Shown: one piece after another, positions 37,493 to 48,622 of the stretch | Position numbering within the stretch: the stretch's first letter is position 1 | Layout of the letters: every line of letters begins with the position of its first letter | Source of the DNA: Streptomyces caniferus | GTDB lineage: Bacteria; Actinomycetota; Actinomycetes; Streptomycetales; Streptomycetaceae | Length of the DNA: 64,000 nt | Assembly: GCF_009811555.1 (NCBI RefSeq) | Contig: NZ_BLIN01000005.1 | Location: 744,001-808,000, forward strand | Direction: 5' to 3' | The notes under the pieces: generated by a model | The model's input: only the letters and a program-made list of their open reading frames with translations | Told to the model about the DNA's origin: nothing | The model's database searches: none | Program-made: the position numbers and the translations under genes

Positions 37493-37664
37493 GCTGGTTC
37501 ACCCTCCGGGCAGGGATGTGATGGTGCTGTACGGGCGGGATGCTCTGCCGGGCGAACGGCGGTCCGGCAGAGACATCATGACGCTGGAGTGAACAGTGAG
37601 TCAGGTATGCCAGGACAAACCTTGACCGGGTATTGACCCTTCGTCGCCCCGCGGCGTGCGCCGA

Positions 37665-38924
37665 TCAGACCAGCAGGGCCCGGCCGTACCAGTCCGTCTC
37701 GTCGCGCACGCCCGGCAGCGCGTAGAAGTAGCCGCCGCCGAAGGGCGTGATGTAGTCGGTCAACGGCTCGCCGGCCAGCCTGCGTTGTACCGTCTCGAAC
37801 TGGCGGGCAAGGTCCTGCTGGTAGCAGCAGAACAGCAGGCCCATGTCGAGATTGCCGTTGCTGTCCACGCCCCTGTCGTAGTTGTACGCCCGGCGCAGGA
37901 GCCGCTGGCCGGCGGTGGACGGGGTGCGGGGGTTGGCCAGCCGGATGTGGCTGTCCAGGGGGATCACCTCGCCCTTGGGGTCGGCGGGGTAATCGGGGGT
38001 GTCCTGTTCGCGGTTGCCGTCCAGCGGTGCGCCGGTCTCCCGGGCGCGGCCGAACATGCGCTCCTGTTCGGTCAGCGACACCCGGTCCCAGAACTCCACC
38101 AGCATGCGGATCAGCCGCACCACTTGGTAGCTGCCGCCGACCGCCCACTCCGGTTCACCGGCCCGCGGTCCGACCCACACCAGCCGGTCCATCTCCCGGG
38201 CGGCCCGGGCGTCGGGGTTGGCCGTCCCGTCCTTGAAGCCCATGAGGTTGCGCGGCGTACCGGACGGCCGGGGCGGGCTGGTGAAGCCGTCGAGGCGCCA
38301 GCGCACCTGCATACCGCCCCTGGTGTGGCGGGCGATATCGCGCAAGGCGTGCAGCACGGTGTCCATGTCGTCCGCGCACAGCTGGAGGCTGAGGTCGCCG
38401 TGGCACCAGTCGGGCCGCAGGTCGTCGTCGGGGAAGGAGGGCATGGGGGTCAGCCGGCGGGGCGCGCGTCCGTGCAGCCCGAAGCGGTCGTCGAACAGCG
38501 CCGCTCCCACGGCGAGCGTCACCGACAGCCCGCCCGCGGGGACCTGCGGTCCCAGGAGGCCCGAGTCGGTGGGCGGGCCGGTGACGCCGACCGACGCCGG
38601 TACGCCGCCGCCGGTCAGGAACCGGGCTCGGGCGGTGACGGTACGCAGCAGCTCGGCCAGGTCCCGGCGGTTCTCCGCGGTCACGTCGAACGCGGTGAAT
38701 GCCGTGACCCGGCGGGGCGGCGCGAGCACCGATGCCTGGTGCGGACCGTGGAAGGCCATGCGGGGGGAGGCACCGGCAATCGGCCCCGGACCGGTCATCA
38801 GGGTCGGTTCGCCGGCCCGGGGCGGGCCGTCGGCGGGCGCGGCCCCGCCGGCCGCGAGTCCGGCCCCCGCGAGCGCCGCTCCCCGGAGGAACCCCCGCCT
38901 GCCGACACCGCTCATGTCCCTCAT
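37665..38924 (-). CDS. efeB: Dye-decolorizing haem peroxidase EfeB (deferrochelatase-type)
   Basis: A 419-residue DyP peroxidase. A Tat signal is clear (GRRGFLRGAALAGAGLAAGGAAP, residues 8-30). The DyP signature GFKDGT lies at 229-234, with the proximal-His region before the C-terminal FDNGGY-like FGGGYFYALPG. EfeB oxidises periplasmic ferrous iron, or frees iron from haem, for the EfeUOB importer. ATG 38924 overlaps the efeO stop (ATGA), so it is coupled. No ferrous permease EfeU is adjacent. Confidence 0.92.
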   Translation of the reverse strand: MRDMSGVGRRGFLRGAALAGAGLAAGGAAPADGPPRAGEPTLMTGPGPIAGASPRMAFHGPHQASVLAPPRRVTAFTAFDVTAENRRDLAELLRTVTARARFLTGGGVPASVGVTGPPTDSGLLGPQVPAGGLSVTLAVGAALFDDRFGLHGRAPRRLTPMPSFPDDDLRPDWCHGDLSLQLCADDMDTVLHALRDIARHTRGGMQVRWRLDGFTSPPRPSGTPRNLMGFKDGTANPDARAAREMDRLVWVGPRAGEPEWAVGGSYQVVRLIRMLVEFWDRVSLTEQERMFGRARETGAPLDGNREQDTPDYPADPKGEVIPLDSHIRLANPRTPSTAGQRLLRRAYNYDRGVDSNGNLDMGLLFCCYQQDLARQFETVQRRLAGEPLTDYITPFGGGYFYALPGVRDETDWYGRALLV

Positions 38925-40135
38925 ACCGTTCTCCGCGCATCGCACAGCGTCGCCACCGACGCCAGCCGTTCCACCAGGTCTCCGAGCACCGCGTCGATCC
39001 GTTCCCGCTCGGTGCGGTCCAGATGGCGCAGCGCCGTCCACCGTCCGTCCTTCCGGAAGCCGTCGAGCAGCCGCTGTGCCCGGCTCAACTCGCTTTCCAC
39101 GTGCGGCAGACCGGGGTACCGGGTGACCAGCAGGGGGCGCAGCCGGGTGAGGACGGCCCGGGTGGCGTCGAGGTGGGCGCGGGCGGTGGCGAGGTTGGTG
39201 CCGCTGCCGTAGTCGGTCCGCCCGGTCAGCTCGAACTGCAGCGTGTCCTCCAGGATCTCGTGGGCCCGCAGGCCGAGGTCCGCCGGTTCCATCCGGGTCT
39301 GCGCCCAGTCGTCCCGCAGCTTGCGCACGGCGCCGTCGAGTGCGGCGGCCGGTGCGCGCAAGCCGGCGGCGGACTGCCCGTGCCAGAGCCCGTACTCGAT
39401 GCGGTGGAATCCGCTGAACGCCGGGTCCCGGTCGCCGCCCCGCAGCCCCGCGCTCGTGCCGTTGATCTGCTGGTCCGCGTCGCCGAACGCGCCGTAGGCC
39501 GCGCCCAGCCGTTCATAGGCGAGGTGCGCGGGCAGCCAGGTCTCCCGGGCCCCCGCCAGATCCCCCCGCGCCACGGCGGCCCGCAGCGTCCCGGTCCGGC
39601 CGACGAGCTCGTCCAGGCCGCCCGCGACCCACTGTTGATAGTCCAGCGCCGGGGGGATCAGATCGTGCTCGGTGACCGGGGCCGCCGCCGGCCCGGAGCG
39701 ACCGTCGCCGTCGATGCGGACGGTGGGGCCGGTGACCGCGTCGGCGTCGTCCGGCAGGCACATGAAGGCGTACGAGCCCCGGCCCAGCCGGACCCGCAGG
39801 TGCCGCGTGGTTCCGGGGCCGAGGCCCTCCACCTCGCCGTACACCGCGCCGCTGCGCGGGGACTCGAGGTACACCTCGGCCGCGGCGTCGGAGGTGTTGT
39901 GCAGATCGAAGACCTGGGTGCCGGGCCGGCCCTTCGCCCACCCGCGGCCGCAGTGGCCCGGCGACACCTCGACGGTGGTGCGCCGCAGCCCGTCCGCCGC
40001 GGTGGTCCCCTGTCGCGCGCCGTCCTCCGGGGCGCAGGCCAGTGCCAGCGCCGTCAGCAGGCCGCCACCGAGGAGGACGCAGGCGACGGTCCACACACGA
40101 GGGGAACGCAGTGTGTCGAGGCCGGATGGCGGCAC
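38921..40135 (-). CDS. efeO: Iron-uptake lipoprotein-like EfeO (cupredoxin + M75 imelysin domains)
   Basis: A 404-residue extracytoplasmic protein. The N-terminal membrane segment ends LALACAPEDG, a probable lipobox cysteine. Residues about 45-145 form a cupredoxin-like domain, and 155-404 the M75 helical domain with the metal motif HRIEYGLW near residue 240. It binds iron for EfeB and EfeU. The gene order efeO-efeB is typical, but EfeU (ferrous permease) should precede it and is not found in the 220 bases upstream. This may be a secreted iron-binding module working with a distant permease. Confidence 0.9.
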   Translation of the reverse strand: MPPSGLDTLRSPRVWTVACVLLGGGLLTALALACAPEDGARQGTTAADGLRRTTVEVSPGHCGRGWAKGRPGTQVFDLHNTSDAAAEVYLESPRSGAVYGEVEGLGPGTTRHLRVRLGRGSYAFMCLPDDADAVTGPTVRIDGDGRSGPAAAPVTEHDLIPPALDYQQWVAGGLDELVGRTGTLRAAVARGDLAGARETWLPAHLAYERLGAAYGAFGDADQQINGTSAGLRGGDRDPAFSGFHRIEYGLWHGQSAAGLRAPAAALDGAVRKLRDDWAQTRMEPADLGLRAHEILEDTLQFELTGRTDYGSGTNLATARAHLDATRAVLTRLRPLLVTRYPGLPHVESELSRAQRLLDGFRKDGRWTALRHLDRTERERIDAVLGDLVERLASVATLCDARRTV

Positions 40136-40354
40136 TCCGAGCCTCCCGGAGGTCGTTCACGCCACGCGGTCGGGTGCGGGGCGCCGGATCAGGAAAGGGC
40201 CTGGGCCCGGTGCGTCCCGCCGGGACCGGCGGCACGCTGCACATGCTAGACAGCGCGCCGCCCCCGAACAGGCTTTCCCCGGAAGAGATACCAAGAGTTT
40301 CCTCGTGGTTCATCGGTCCCTCACCCGTGTTCGGCGCGTCCCTTCGCGCCGCCG

Positions 40355-41086
40355 CTACCGCGTGCGGGCGGGGCGTACGACGATCTCGTTCACATCGACC
40401 TCCGGCGGCTGGGCGACGGCGAAGGCGATGGCGTCCGCGATCGCGGAGGCCGGCAGGGCGACGGACCGGTAGTGGACCATGGCTTCCCGGGCCACCGGGT
40501 CGGTGATGCTGTCGGCGAGTTCGGATTCGGTGACGCCGGGCGAGACGACGCTGACCCGGATGTCACCGGTGGACTCCTGGCGCAGACCCTCGGAGATCGC
40601 GCGCACCGCGAACTTGGTGGCGCAGTAGACGGCGGCGGTGGGCGACACCTCGTACGCCCCGATCGACGCGAGGGTGATGAAGTGCCCGCCGCCCTGGCCC
40701 CGCATCACCGGCAGCGCGGCGGCGATCCCGTGGAGCACTCCGCGCACATTCACATCGATCATGCGGTCCCATTCATCGACCTTCAGCGCCTCCAACGGCG
40801 ACAGGGGCATCACCCCCGCGTTGTTGACGACGACGTCCACCTGCCCGAATGCGGTGCGCGCTGCCTGGACGAAGGTCTCCATGTCCGCGGCGGAGGTGAC
40901 ATCGAGCCGCCCGAACGCCGCGGTGCCGCCCCCCTTTCCGATCTCGGCGCACAGCTCTTCCAGGCGCTCGGTGCGACGCGCGCCGAGGAAGACGCGGTGT
41001 CCGTCGGCGGCCAGACGGCGGGCGGTTGCCGCACCGATGCCGCTGCTCGCACCGGTGATCAGCACAACCTTGCCGTGCTCCTTCAT
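40355..41086 (-). CDS. Short-chain dehydrogenase/reductase (SDR)
   Basis: A 243-residue classical SDR. The cofactor motif is VLITGASSGIGAATA (residues 8-22), NNAG follows near residue 90, and the catalytic triad is visible as S (TLASIGAYE), and YCATKFAV for Tyr-Lys. The end VDVNEIVVRPARTR resembles YdfG-like SDRs of the serine-3-dehydrogenase/alcohol group. The substrate is unknown. It lies 237 bases downstream of the XRE-cupin gene on the same strand, so the regulator may control it. Confidence 0.92.
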   Translation of the reverse strand: MKEHGKVVLITGASSGIGAATARRLAADGHRVFLGARRTERLEELCAEIGKGGGTAAFGRLDVTSAADMETFVQAARTAFGQVDVVVNNAGVMPLSPLEALKVDEWDRMIDVNVRGVLHGIAAALPVMRGQGGGHFITLASIGAYEVSPTAAVYCATKFAVRAISEGLRQESTGDIRVSVVSPGVTESELADSITDPVAREAMVHYRSVALPASAIADAIAFAVAQPPEVDVNEIVVRPARTR

Positions 41087-41323
41087 GACTGCTCCTCTTG
41101 CCGGTTGTTCGGTCTCCGGCAAGCCTGGACGGCGCGGAAAGCGGCAACCAGGCAGACTCGTGCCCGGGTGTCGCACACCCAGGCACGCGGGGCGGCCCGG
41201 CGGGAGCGGCCGCAGCCGGGCGGCCCTGGTCACCCGGGTAGGCCGGAACGCGTCCCGCGGCGCGCCCGCCGCCCGGGCGGACGCCTGCCCGACGGCCTTT
41301 CCCCACAAGGGAGTTGCCGCGCG

Positions 41324-41929
41324 TCAGGCCTGGCCGGGGACCGCGGCCGGCGGGCCGGCGCGGACGTGCATCCGCTCCCCCTGCGCCCCGAAGAGGCTGA
41401 GGAACTCGACGGGATGCGGCCCGGCGTTGGCGAAGCCGTGCGGGATGTGGGTGTCGAATTCGGCGGCTTCCCCGGAGGTGAGGACGAGGTCGTGCTCCCC
41501 GAGAGCCAGCCACAGCCGGCCGGAGAGGACATAGAGCCACTCATAGCCCTCGTGTGTGCGCAGCTCGGGCCGTGTACCGGTGGCTTTCTTGGCGGGCAGG
41601 ATCAGTTTGTAGGCGTGCAGGCCGCCGAGATGACGGGTCAACGGCACAAAGGTCTGCCCGTGGCGGGTGAAGGGGCGCGGATGGATTCGGGGGTCGCCGG
41701 TGGCCGGGGCCCCGACCAGCTCGTCCAGCTGGACTCCATGGGCCTTGGCCAGCGGAAGCAGGAGTTCGAGGGTCGGTTTGCGCTGCCCGGACTCCAGGCG
41801 CGACAGGGTGCTGAGCGAGATGCCGGTGACCTCGCTCAGCTGCGCCAGGGTGGCGCCGCGCTCCCGCCGCAGGGCCCGTAGCCGCGGGCCGACCGCGTTC
41901 AGCACGCTGGGAATGTCATCGTCCGCCAT
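41324..41929 (-). CDS. XRE-family regulator with C-terminal cupin domain
   Basis: A 201-residue regulator. The XRE helix-turn-helix spans about 15-70 (RLRALRRERGATLAQLSEVTGISLSTLSRLESG). A cupin barrel spans about 100-195 (EGYEWLYVLSGRLWLALGEHDLVLTSGEAAEFDTHIPHGF), with the conserved EYVLxG and HxxH-like metal/ligand motifs. Such proteins repress neighbouring catabolic genes until a small ligand binds the cupin. ATG 41929 is chosen for its typical MADDDIP start; an ATG at 41965 is possible. Confidence 0.9.
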   Translation of the reverse strand: MADDDIPSVLNAVGPRLRALRRERGATLAQLSEVTGISLSTLSRLESGQRKPTLELLLPLAKAHGVQLDELVGAPATGDPRIHPRPFTRHGQTFVPLTRHLGGLHAYKLILPAKKATGTRPELRTHEGYEWLYVLSGRLWLALGEHDLVLTSGEAAEFDTHIPHGFANAGPHPVEFLSLFGAQGERMHVRAGPPAAVPGQA

Positions 41930-42316
41930 GACACCATTTGCTGTCCCGGCAACAACTTTTGTCAAGTGGATGCGGGCGGGTCAGGGGCGCGCCGGATGCG
42001 CCGTGACGCCGCCGGTTCTCCGTGCCGGTGCACCCCGGACCACATCGGGAAACGGGCGCGGAGGTCACCCGATTGGCGCACCATACCGACCACCCGCACT
42101 CTCCGTAAGTCACTGTGGAACGGCAGGGCACAGCCCTCCGCCAGCTCGCCGCCTGAACCGGCAGTAATAAGTCGCCGCCGGATATCTCCGCCCCATGTCG
42201 GCCGGGATGCATGGGCGCCTTTCTGGCCGACGGCCCGGTACGACCGCATGCGTGCGCCCCGTTCTTTCTTCGCAGGCGGTGAATTCGCTCGTCACTTCTC
42301 ACGTCGGGAGCTCACC
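41930..42316. other. Divergent intergenic region between the cupin regulator and the P450 gene
   Basis: 387 bases. It contains TTGCTGTCCCGGCAA (imperfect palindrome, 41938-41952) close to the regulator ATG, a candidate autoregulatory site. No credible gene is seen. Confidence 0.45.
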
Positions 42317-43525
42317 ATGGAACCCGGATCTCACGTCTGGAACTGTCCCTTCGACTATGCGGAGGGCCTGGAATTCGATCCGACGCTCAAGCGCCTGCTG
42401 ACCGAAGAACCGGTCGCCCGCATCCGGCTGCCCCACGGGGAGGGCGAGGCATGGCTCGTCACCCGGTACGACGACGTCCGCACGGTGACGACCGACCGGC
42501 GCTTCAGCCGCAGTGCCGTCATCGGCCGGGACTTCCCCCGTATGACACCCGAGCCGATCGTCCAGGACGAGGCGATCAATGTGATGGACCCGCCCGCCAG
42601 CAGCCGCTTGCGGAGCCTGGTCTCCAAGGCGTTCGCTCCGCGTCATGTGGAACGCATGCGGATCCGCACCCAGTACGTCGTGGACGAACTGCTGGACCGG
42701 ATGGCCGCGCAGGGCTCTCCCGCCGACCTGATGGAGAGCCTGGCGTCCCCCCTGCCGCTGACGACCATCTGCGAGGTCCTCGACATCCCCGAGCGCGACC
42801 AGGCACAACTGCGCGCCCACGCCCGGACGATGATGAACGTCACCGTGGAGAACCGGGAGAGCGCGGTCCGGTCCAAGGCGGATATGCGGGCCTACTTCGA
42901 GACGCTGACGGCGAAGCGGCGCCAGCATCCGGGAGACGACCTGATCAGCGCCCTGGCCACCGCACGCGACGGGGACGAGATCCTGGGCGACCAGGAACTC
43001 ACCGTGATGGCCATGGTCCTGCTCATCACCGGGCAGGACACCACCACCTACGAGATCGGCAACCTCGCCTACACGCTCCTGACCCGGCCCAGGGAGCTCG
43101 ACATGCTGCGCTCCCGGCCCGAGCTGCTCCCGCAGGCGATCGAGGAGATGCTGCGGTTCATCCCCTTCCGCAAGGGCGTCGGCATCCCCCGCGTCGCCAC
43201 CGAGGACGTGGAGCTGAGCGGGGTGACGATCCGGGCCGGCGACATCGTGCACGTCTCCTATCTGACGGCCAACCGCGACAGCGAGAAGTTCGACCGGCCC
43301 GACGAACTGGACCTGGAACGCGAGGACCGGACCTCGCACATGACGTTCGGCTGGGGCGGCCATCACTGCCTCGGCGCCCCGCTCGCCTCCGTGGAGCTGG
43401 AAGTCGCCCTGCGGACCCTCCTGGACCGCTTCCCCGAGCTGCGGCTGGCGCAGCCGGCCGAGGAGGTCCGCTGGAACAAGACCTCGATCTGGCGCTATCC
43501 GCTGGAGTTGCCGGTCACTTGGTGA
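42317..43525 (+). CDS. Cytochrome P450, CYP158-like, partner of RppA
   Basis: A 402-residue soluble P450. Motifs are an oxygen-binding I-helix (LLITGQDTT, about 235-243), ExxR (277-280), and the haem loop FGWGGHHCLG with Cys351. It ends LPVTW like CYP158A2 of S. coelicolor, which couples flaviolin made by RppA. The gene directly precedes rppA in the same direction, so it probably oxidises or couples the tetrahydroxynaphthalene-derived product. CGGGAG lies 6 bases before the ATG. S. coelicolor has the reverse order (rppA then P450). Confidence 0.9.
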   Translation: MEPGSHVWNCPFDYAEGLEFDPTLKRLLTEEPVARIRLPHGEGEAWLVTRYDDVRTVTTDRRFSRSAVIGRDFPRMTPEPIVQDEAINVMDPPASSRLRSLVSKAFAPRHVERMRIRTQYVVDELLDRMAAQGSPADLMESLASPLPLTTICEVLDIPERDQAQLRAHARTMMNVTVENRESAVRSKADMRAYFETLTAKRRQHPGDDLISALATARDGDEILGDQELTVMAMVLLITGQDTTTYEIGNLAYTLLTRPRELDMLRSRPELLPQAIEEMLRFIPFRKGVGIPRVATEDVELSGVTIRAGDIVHVSYLTANRDSEKFDRPDELDLEREDRTSHMTFGWGGHHCLGAPLASVELEVALRTLLDRFPELRLAQPAEEVRWNKTSIWRYPLELPVTW

Positions 43526-43804
43526 CGGTGGGCCATCTCAGCGAAATGCAGATCCCACCCGCCTGGCGTACGGTTACTACTCGGAAAGATCAATCACCAG
43601 CACGGGGAGAGTTCATTCTTCGACGGCTGGCCCGCTCGTTTCCCTACCAGGGTCCTCAATTCTGGACCGCCGGTTCCGCTCTTGGATTCCTTGTCCGTGA
43701 AGAACGGGCGAGTTACCACGGTGGATACCCTCGGCCGGAAATCGACTCGAATTCAGCGCAGGGAATTCCCTGAGGGGGGCCACAGTCTGCAAGGAGTGCA
43801 TCCC

Positions 43805-44869
43805 ATGGCGGTTCTGTGCAAACCAGCAATTGCGGTCCCTGAGTACATCATCACCCGAGAAGACACCCTCGAACTCGCGGAACGGCTGCACAAGGATCAT
43901 TCGCAGCTGAGGCTGATTCTGCGGCTGATCGAGAACACTGGTGTGGCCAAGCGGCATCTGATCCAGCCGATCGACAAGGTGCTCAAGCATCCGGGACTCG
44001 ACGCCCGTAGCGCGGTCTACGAAGAGGAGTCCAAGGCCCGCGTCCCCGCCGTGGTCCGCACGGCACTCGAACAGGCCGAGGTGGAGCCTCAGGAGATCGA
44101 CCTCATCGTCTACGTCTCCTGCACCGGCTTCATGATGCCGGCCCTGACCGCCTGGCTCATCAACACCCTGGGCTTCCGGTCGGAGACACGGCAGATGCCC
44201 ATAGCCCAACTCGGCTGCGCCGCGGGGGGCGCCGCAATCAACCGGGCCCATGACTTCTGCACGGCGTACCCCGACGCCAACGTGCTCATCGTCGCGTGTG
44301 AGTTCTGCTCGCTGTGCTACCAGCCGACGGACCTGGGCGTGGGGTCGCTGCTGTCGAACGGCCTCTTCGGCGACGCGGTCGCCGCCGCCGTCGTCCGCGG
44401 CAGCGGTGGCACCGGGGTCCGGCTGGAGCGCAACAGCTCGTACCTCATCCCGAACACCGAGGACTGGATCTCCTACGCGATACGGGCCACTGGATTCCAC
44501 TTCCAGCTGGACAAGCGCGTACCCGGCACCATGGAACCGCTCGCCCCGGCCCTGCGCGCCGTCGCGGAGCAGCACCAATGGGACGCGGGCGAACTGGACT
44601 TCTACATCGTCCACGCAGGCGGTCCGCGCATCCTGGACGACCTGTGCCGCTTCCTCGAGGTGCCGCCCGAGGCGTTCCGCTTCAGCCGCGCGACGCTGAC
44701 CGAGTACGGCAACATCGCCAGCGGAGTGGTGCTCGACGCCCTGGCCCGCATGTTCGACGAGGCATCGGCCCTCGACGGCCACCGCGGTCTGCTGGCCGGC
44801 TTCGGTCCCGGTATCACCGCCGAGATGGCGCTGGGCACCTGGACGTCCGCTCCCGTGACAGCGGCTTGA
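43805..44869 (+). CDS. rppA: Type III polyketide synthase, 1,3,6,8-tetrahydroxynaphthalene synthase
   Basis: A 354-residue chalcone-synthase-fold enzyme. The catalytic triad Cys138 (AQLGCAAGG), His270 (YIVHAGG) and Asn303 (EYGNIASG) is at the same numbering as S. griseus RppA, with VSCTGFMMPALTAW at about 104-117. It condenses five malonyl-CoA to THN, which autoxidises to flaviolin and leads to melanin-like pigments. The C-terminus is about 18 residues shorter than S. griseus RppA. AAGGAG lies 8 bases before the ATG. The upstream P450 suggests a two-step pigment pathway. Confidence 0.95.
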   Translation: MAVLCKPAIAVPEYIITREDTLELAERLHKDHSQLRLILRLIENTGVAKRHLIQPIDKVLKHPGLDARSAVYEEESKARVPAVVRTALEQAEVEPQEIDLIVYVSCTGFMMPALTAWLINTLGFRSETRQMPIAQLGCAAGGAAINRAHDFCTAYPDANVLIVACEFCSLCYQPTDLGVGSLLSNGLFGDAVAAAVVRGSGGTGVRLERNSSYLIPNTEDWISYAIRATGFHFQLDKRVPGTMEPLAPALRAVAEQHQWDAGELDFYIVHAGGPRILDDLCRFLEVPPEAFRFSRATLTEYGNIASGVVLDALARMFDEASALDGHRGLLAGFGPGITAEMALGTWTSAPVTAA

Positions 44870-44873
44870 GCAC

Positions 44874-44917
44874 CCGCTCGATGCGCCCGGCGGAGAGCCG
44901 CCGGGCGCATCGAGCGG
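44874..44917 (+). terminator. Terminator of the P450-rppA unit
   Basis: A perfect 20-bp stem (CCGCTCGATGCGCCCGGCGG and its complement) with a 4-base AGAG loop, 5 bases after the rppA stop. Confidence 0.92.
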
Positions 44918-45322
44918 AGTGCGCACATGTTCCACCGGCCGACGCCGGCGGTGGCGCCGACAGCCGGCATGCCCCCGCCGTGCCCCACCGCCGCCACCGG
45001 GGCCACCGGGGCCACCGGGGCCACCCGACTGCGGCGGCCGGCGGGATCCCGACAGCGGTTGGCACATACGGTGTATATGCCTTGAATGGGAATATCTTGA
45101 CAGATACATCGGCGCGTTTTATGCACGTTCTATACGGACGGGGCAGCCGGCCGGCCCTCCATAGCAGCAGGTGAGAGGACTGCCCGGCGAGCCTCGGGGC
45201 CGACCCGGGCGTTCCGGTCCGGGGTTCCGCCCGGAACCGGCGGGCACCCGGTCCCGGACCCCGGGTCCCGGAACCGGGCGATGCCGCTCGCCGAGTCGGC
45301 CGCAAGACGAGGAGAAGAGACC
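44918..45322. other. Region between rppA terminator and dnaK
   Basis: 405 bases without a gene. It holds a short tandem repeat, three copies of CCACCGGGG plus a partial (44994-45026), and the probable dnaK promoter. Confidence 0.6.
45061..45125 (+). promoter_or_regulatory. Candidate dnaK promoter with an upstream palindrome
   Basis: A near-palindrome GGCACATAC-GGT-GTATATGCC occupies 45061-45081. It is followed by TTGACA (45097-45102), a 17-base spacer and TATGCA (45120-45125), a good vegetative-type promoter. Two CTTGA elements (45080, 45096) resemble half of the HspR box, but a full HAIR palindrome is not present. Confidence 0.6.
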
Positions 45323-47220
<1,898 letters not shown>

Positions 47221-47224
<4 letters not shown>

Positions 47225-47958
47225 ACCGGCCGACCCACGTCCGTGGCCTTCCTCAGCCGCCGCCGGCCCTCGTCGGGCACGGGCGGGAGGAAGACCCCGG
47301 GCCCGGCCCCGGCCCCGGCGCTCACGCCGACTCCAGCTCCAGCCCCGGCACCCGCCCCGGTCCCGGCAAGCCCGCCGACCACGGCCGGGACACTGTCGCG
47401 CCGTCCGGCCACGACAGGGCCGCCGATCCGCCGTCCCGCCACGACCGGGCCACCGACCCGCCGGTAGCACCGGACGCGGCGCTGCGCGCCGAGCTCCGGG
47501 AGCGTACGGCCGATCTGCAGCGGCTGAAGGCCGAGTACGACAACTACCGCAAGCGGGTCCACCGCGACCGGCTGGCGGTCGGCGAGATCGCCGTGGCCAA
47601 TGTGCTGAACGGGCTGCTGCCCGTGCTCGACTCCCTGGCCGAGGCCGGGGAACAGGGCGAGGTGACCGGGGGATTCCAGCGGGTCGCCCAGGCCCTGCAC
47701 GCCGAACTGGGGGCGCTGGGCCTCCAGCCCGTCGGTACGGCGGGTGCTCCCTTCGACCCGCTGATCCATGAGGCCGTCACCTACACCCCCGACGACCGGC
47801 TGGAGGACAGCGTCTGCACCGCGGTTCTCCGCCAGGGCTACCGGGTGGGCGACCGCCTCTTGCGTCCCGCGCAGGTGAGCGTCGCAGGCAAACCGCCCGC
47901 CGCGGGCGTGGAAACCCCCGCGAAGCGGCCCACGGTTCTTCCCTCGAAGCGTCCCTAG
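47221..47958 (+). CDS. grpE: GrpE-like nucleotide exchange factor (accessory copy)
   Basis: A 245-residue GrpE. Residues 1-85 are Pro/Gly/Ser/Asp-rich and disordered. The long helix runs about 85-125 ([26 protein letters not shown]), and the beta domain shows the family end [15 protein letters not shown] and [21 protein letters not shown]. It releases ADP from the DnaK encoded immediately upstream. The long N-terminal tail is unusual and lacks typical GrpE sequence. It is translationally coupled to dnaK. Confidence 0.92.
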
Positions 47959-47978
47959 CCTCCCTCTTTCCTCCTCGA

Positions 47979-48009
47979 GGCGGCGGGCCGGATCTCTCGG
48001 CCCGCCGCC
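47979..48009 (+). terminator. Terminator after dnaK-grpE
   Basis: A perfect 12-bp stem (GGCGGCGGGCCG / CGGCCCGCCGCC) with a 7-base loop, 20 bases after the stop. It separates the chaperone unit from the gas-vesicle cluster. Confidence 0.85.
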
Positions 48010-48235
48010 CGACGCTTGCTGGGCACAGGCACCCTGGATTTCCGCACCGTTCGCGGTCGGGATCCCCTGCCCACGCACCGAGTTGATCGACGGAGAGCGC
48101 CTTCCGTAGGGCGGAATTAGGCCCCATGTGGGCGACTACGCATACGTTCGAGTGCCGGGGGCACCCGCTCCTCTATCGCCAACGGAAATCCACCGTACTT
48201 CGATAAAAATCCTACGACGCGCGACAGGCGGGATC

Positions 48236-48544
48236 ATGGCGACCGAGGAAAACGCGGATCACAAGGAAGCACGCAACGGCGAATCGGAGCGGGTCTCCGC
48301 TCTCCTCGCAATGCGCCAGGCCTCGGGGCAACTTGCCCAGATGCTCCAATGCGAGCCCGGATCGGTTTCGGCACTCAAGGCCACCGATGAAGGTTGGCTG
48401 GCGGATGTGGAAGTGGTGGAGATCGAAAGGGTCCCGGACACCGCGAGCGTCATGGCTTCCTACCGCGTCCACCTCGACGAAAAGGGCCAACTCATGGGCT
48501 ACGAGCGGACTCGCCGCTATGGACGCGGCCAGATCGACAGATGA
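48236..48544 (+). CDS. gvpO: Gas vesicle protein GvpO
   Basis: A 102-residue acidic/hydrophilic protein: VSALLAMRQASGQLAQMLQ at residues 20-38 and DEGWLADVEVVEIERVPDTASVMASYRVHLDEKGQLMGYERTRRYGRG at 50-100, the GvpO core. GvpO is an accessory protein essential for gas-vesicle formation, thought to act as chaperone or regulator. ATG 48236 is preceded by CAGGCGGGA. It is the first gene of the ten-gene cluster. Confidence 0.93.
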   Translation: MATEENADHKEARNGESERVSALLAMRQASGQLAQMLQCEPGSVSALKATDEGWLADVEVVEIERVPDTASVMASYRVHLDEKGQLMGYERTRRYGRGQIDR

Positions 48545-48622
48545 CCGGGCCTCCGTCCGGACCGGCCATGAGATGACACGGCCCCATGACCCGCTCCAGT
48601 CACATGGAAGGGACGATCGACC

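Noticed and set aside
37497..37504. A possible PHO box (GTTCACCC) before the phosphoesterase gene
   Set aside because: Only one repeat unit is visible, and PHO boxes need at least two direct repeats.
44994..45026. CCACCGGGG tandem repeat as a regulatory element
   Set aside because: Three short copies in GC-rich DNA are easily explained by slippage. It was kept only as a note in the intergenic entry.
45080..45101. HspR HAIR box before dnaK
   Set aside because: Only CTTGA half-elements in the same direction are present. The inverted ACTCAAG partner is missing.
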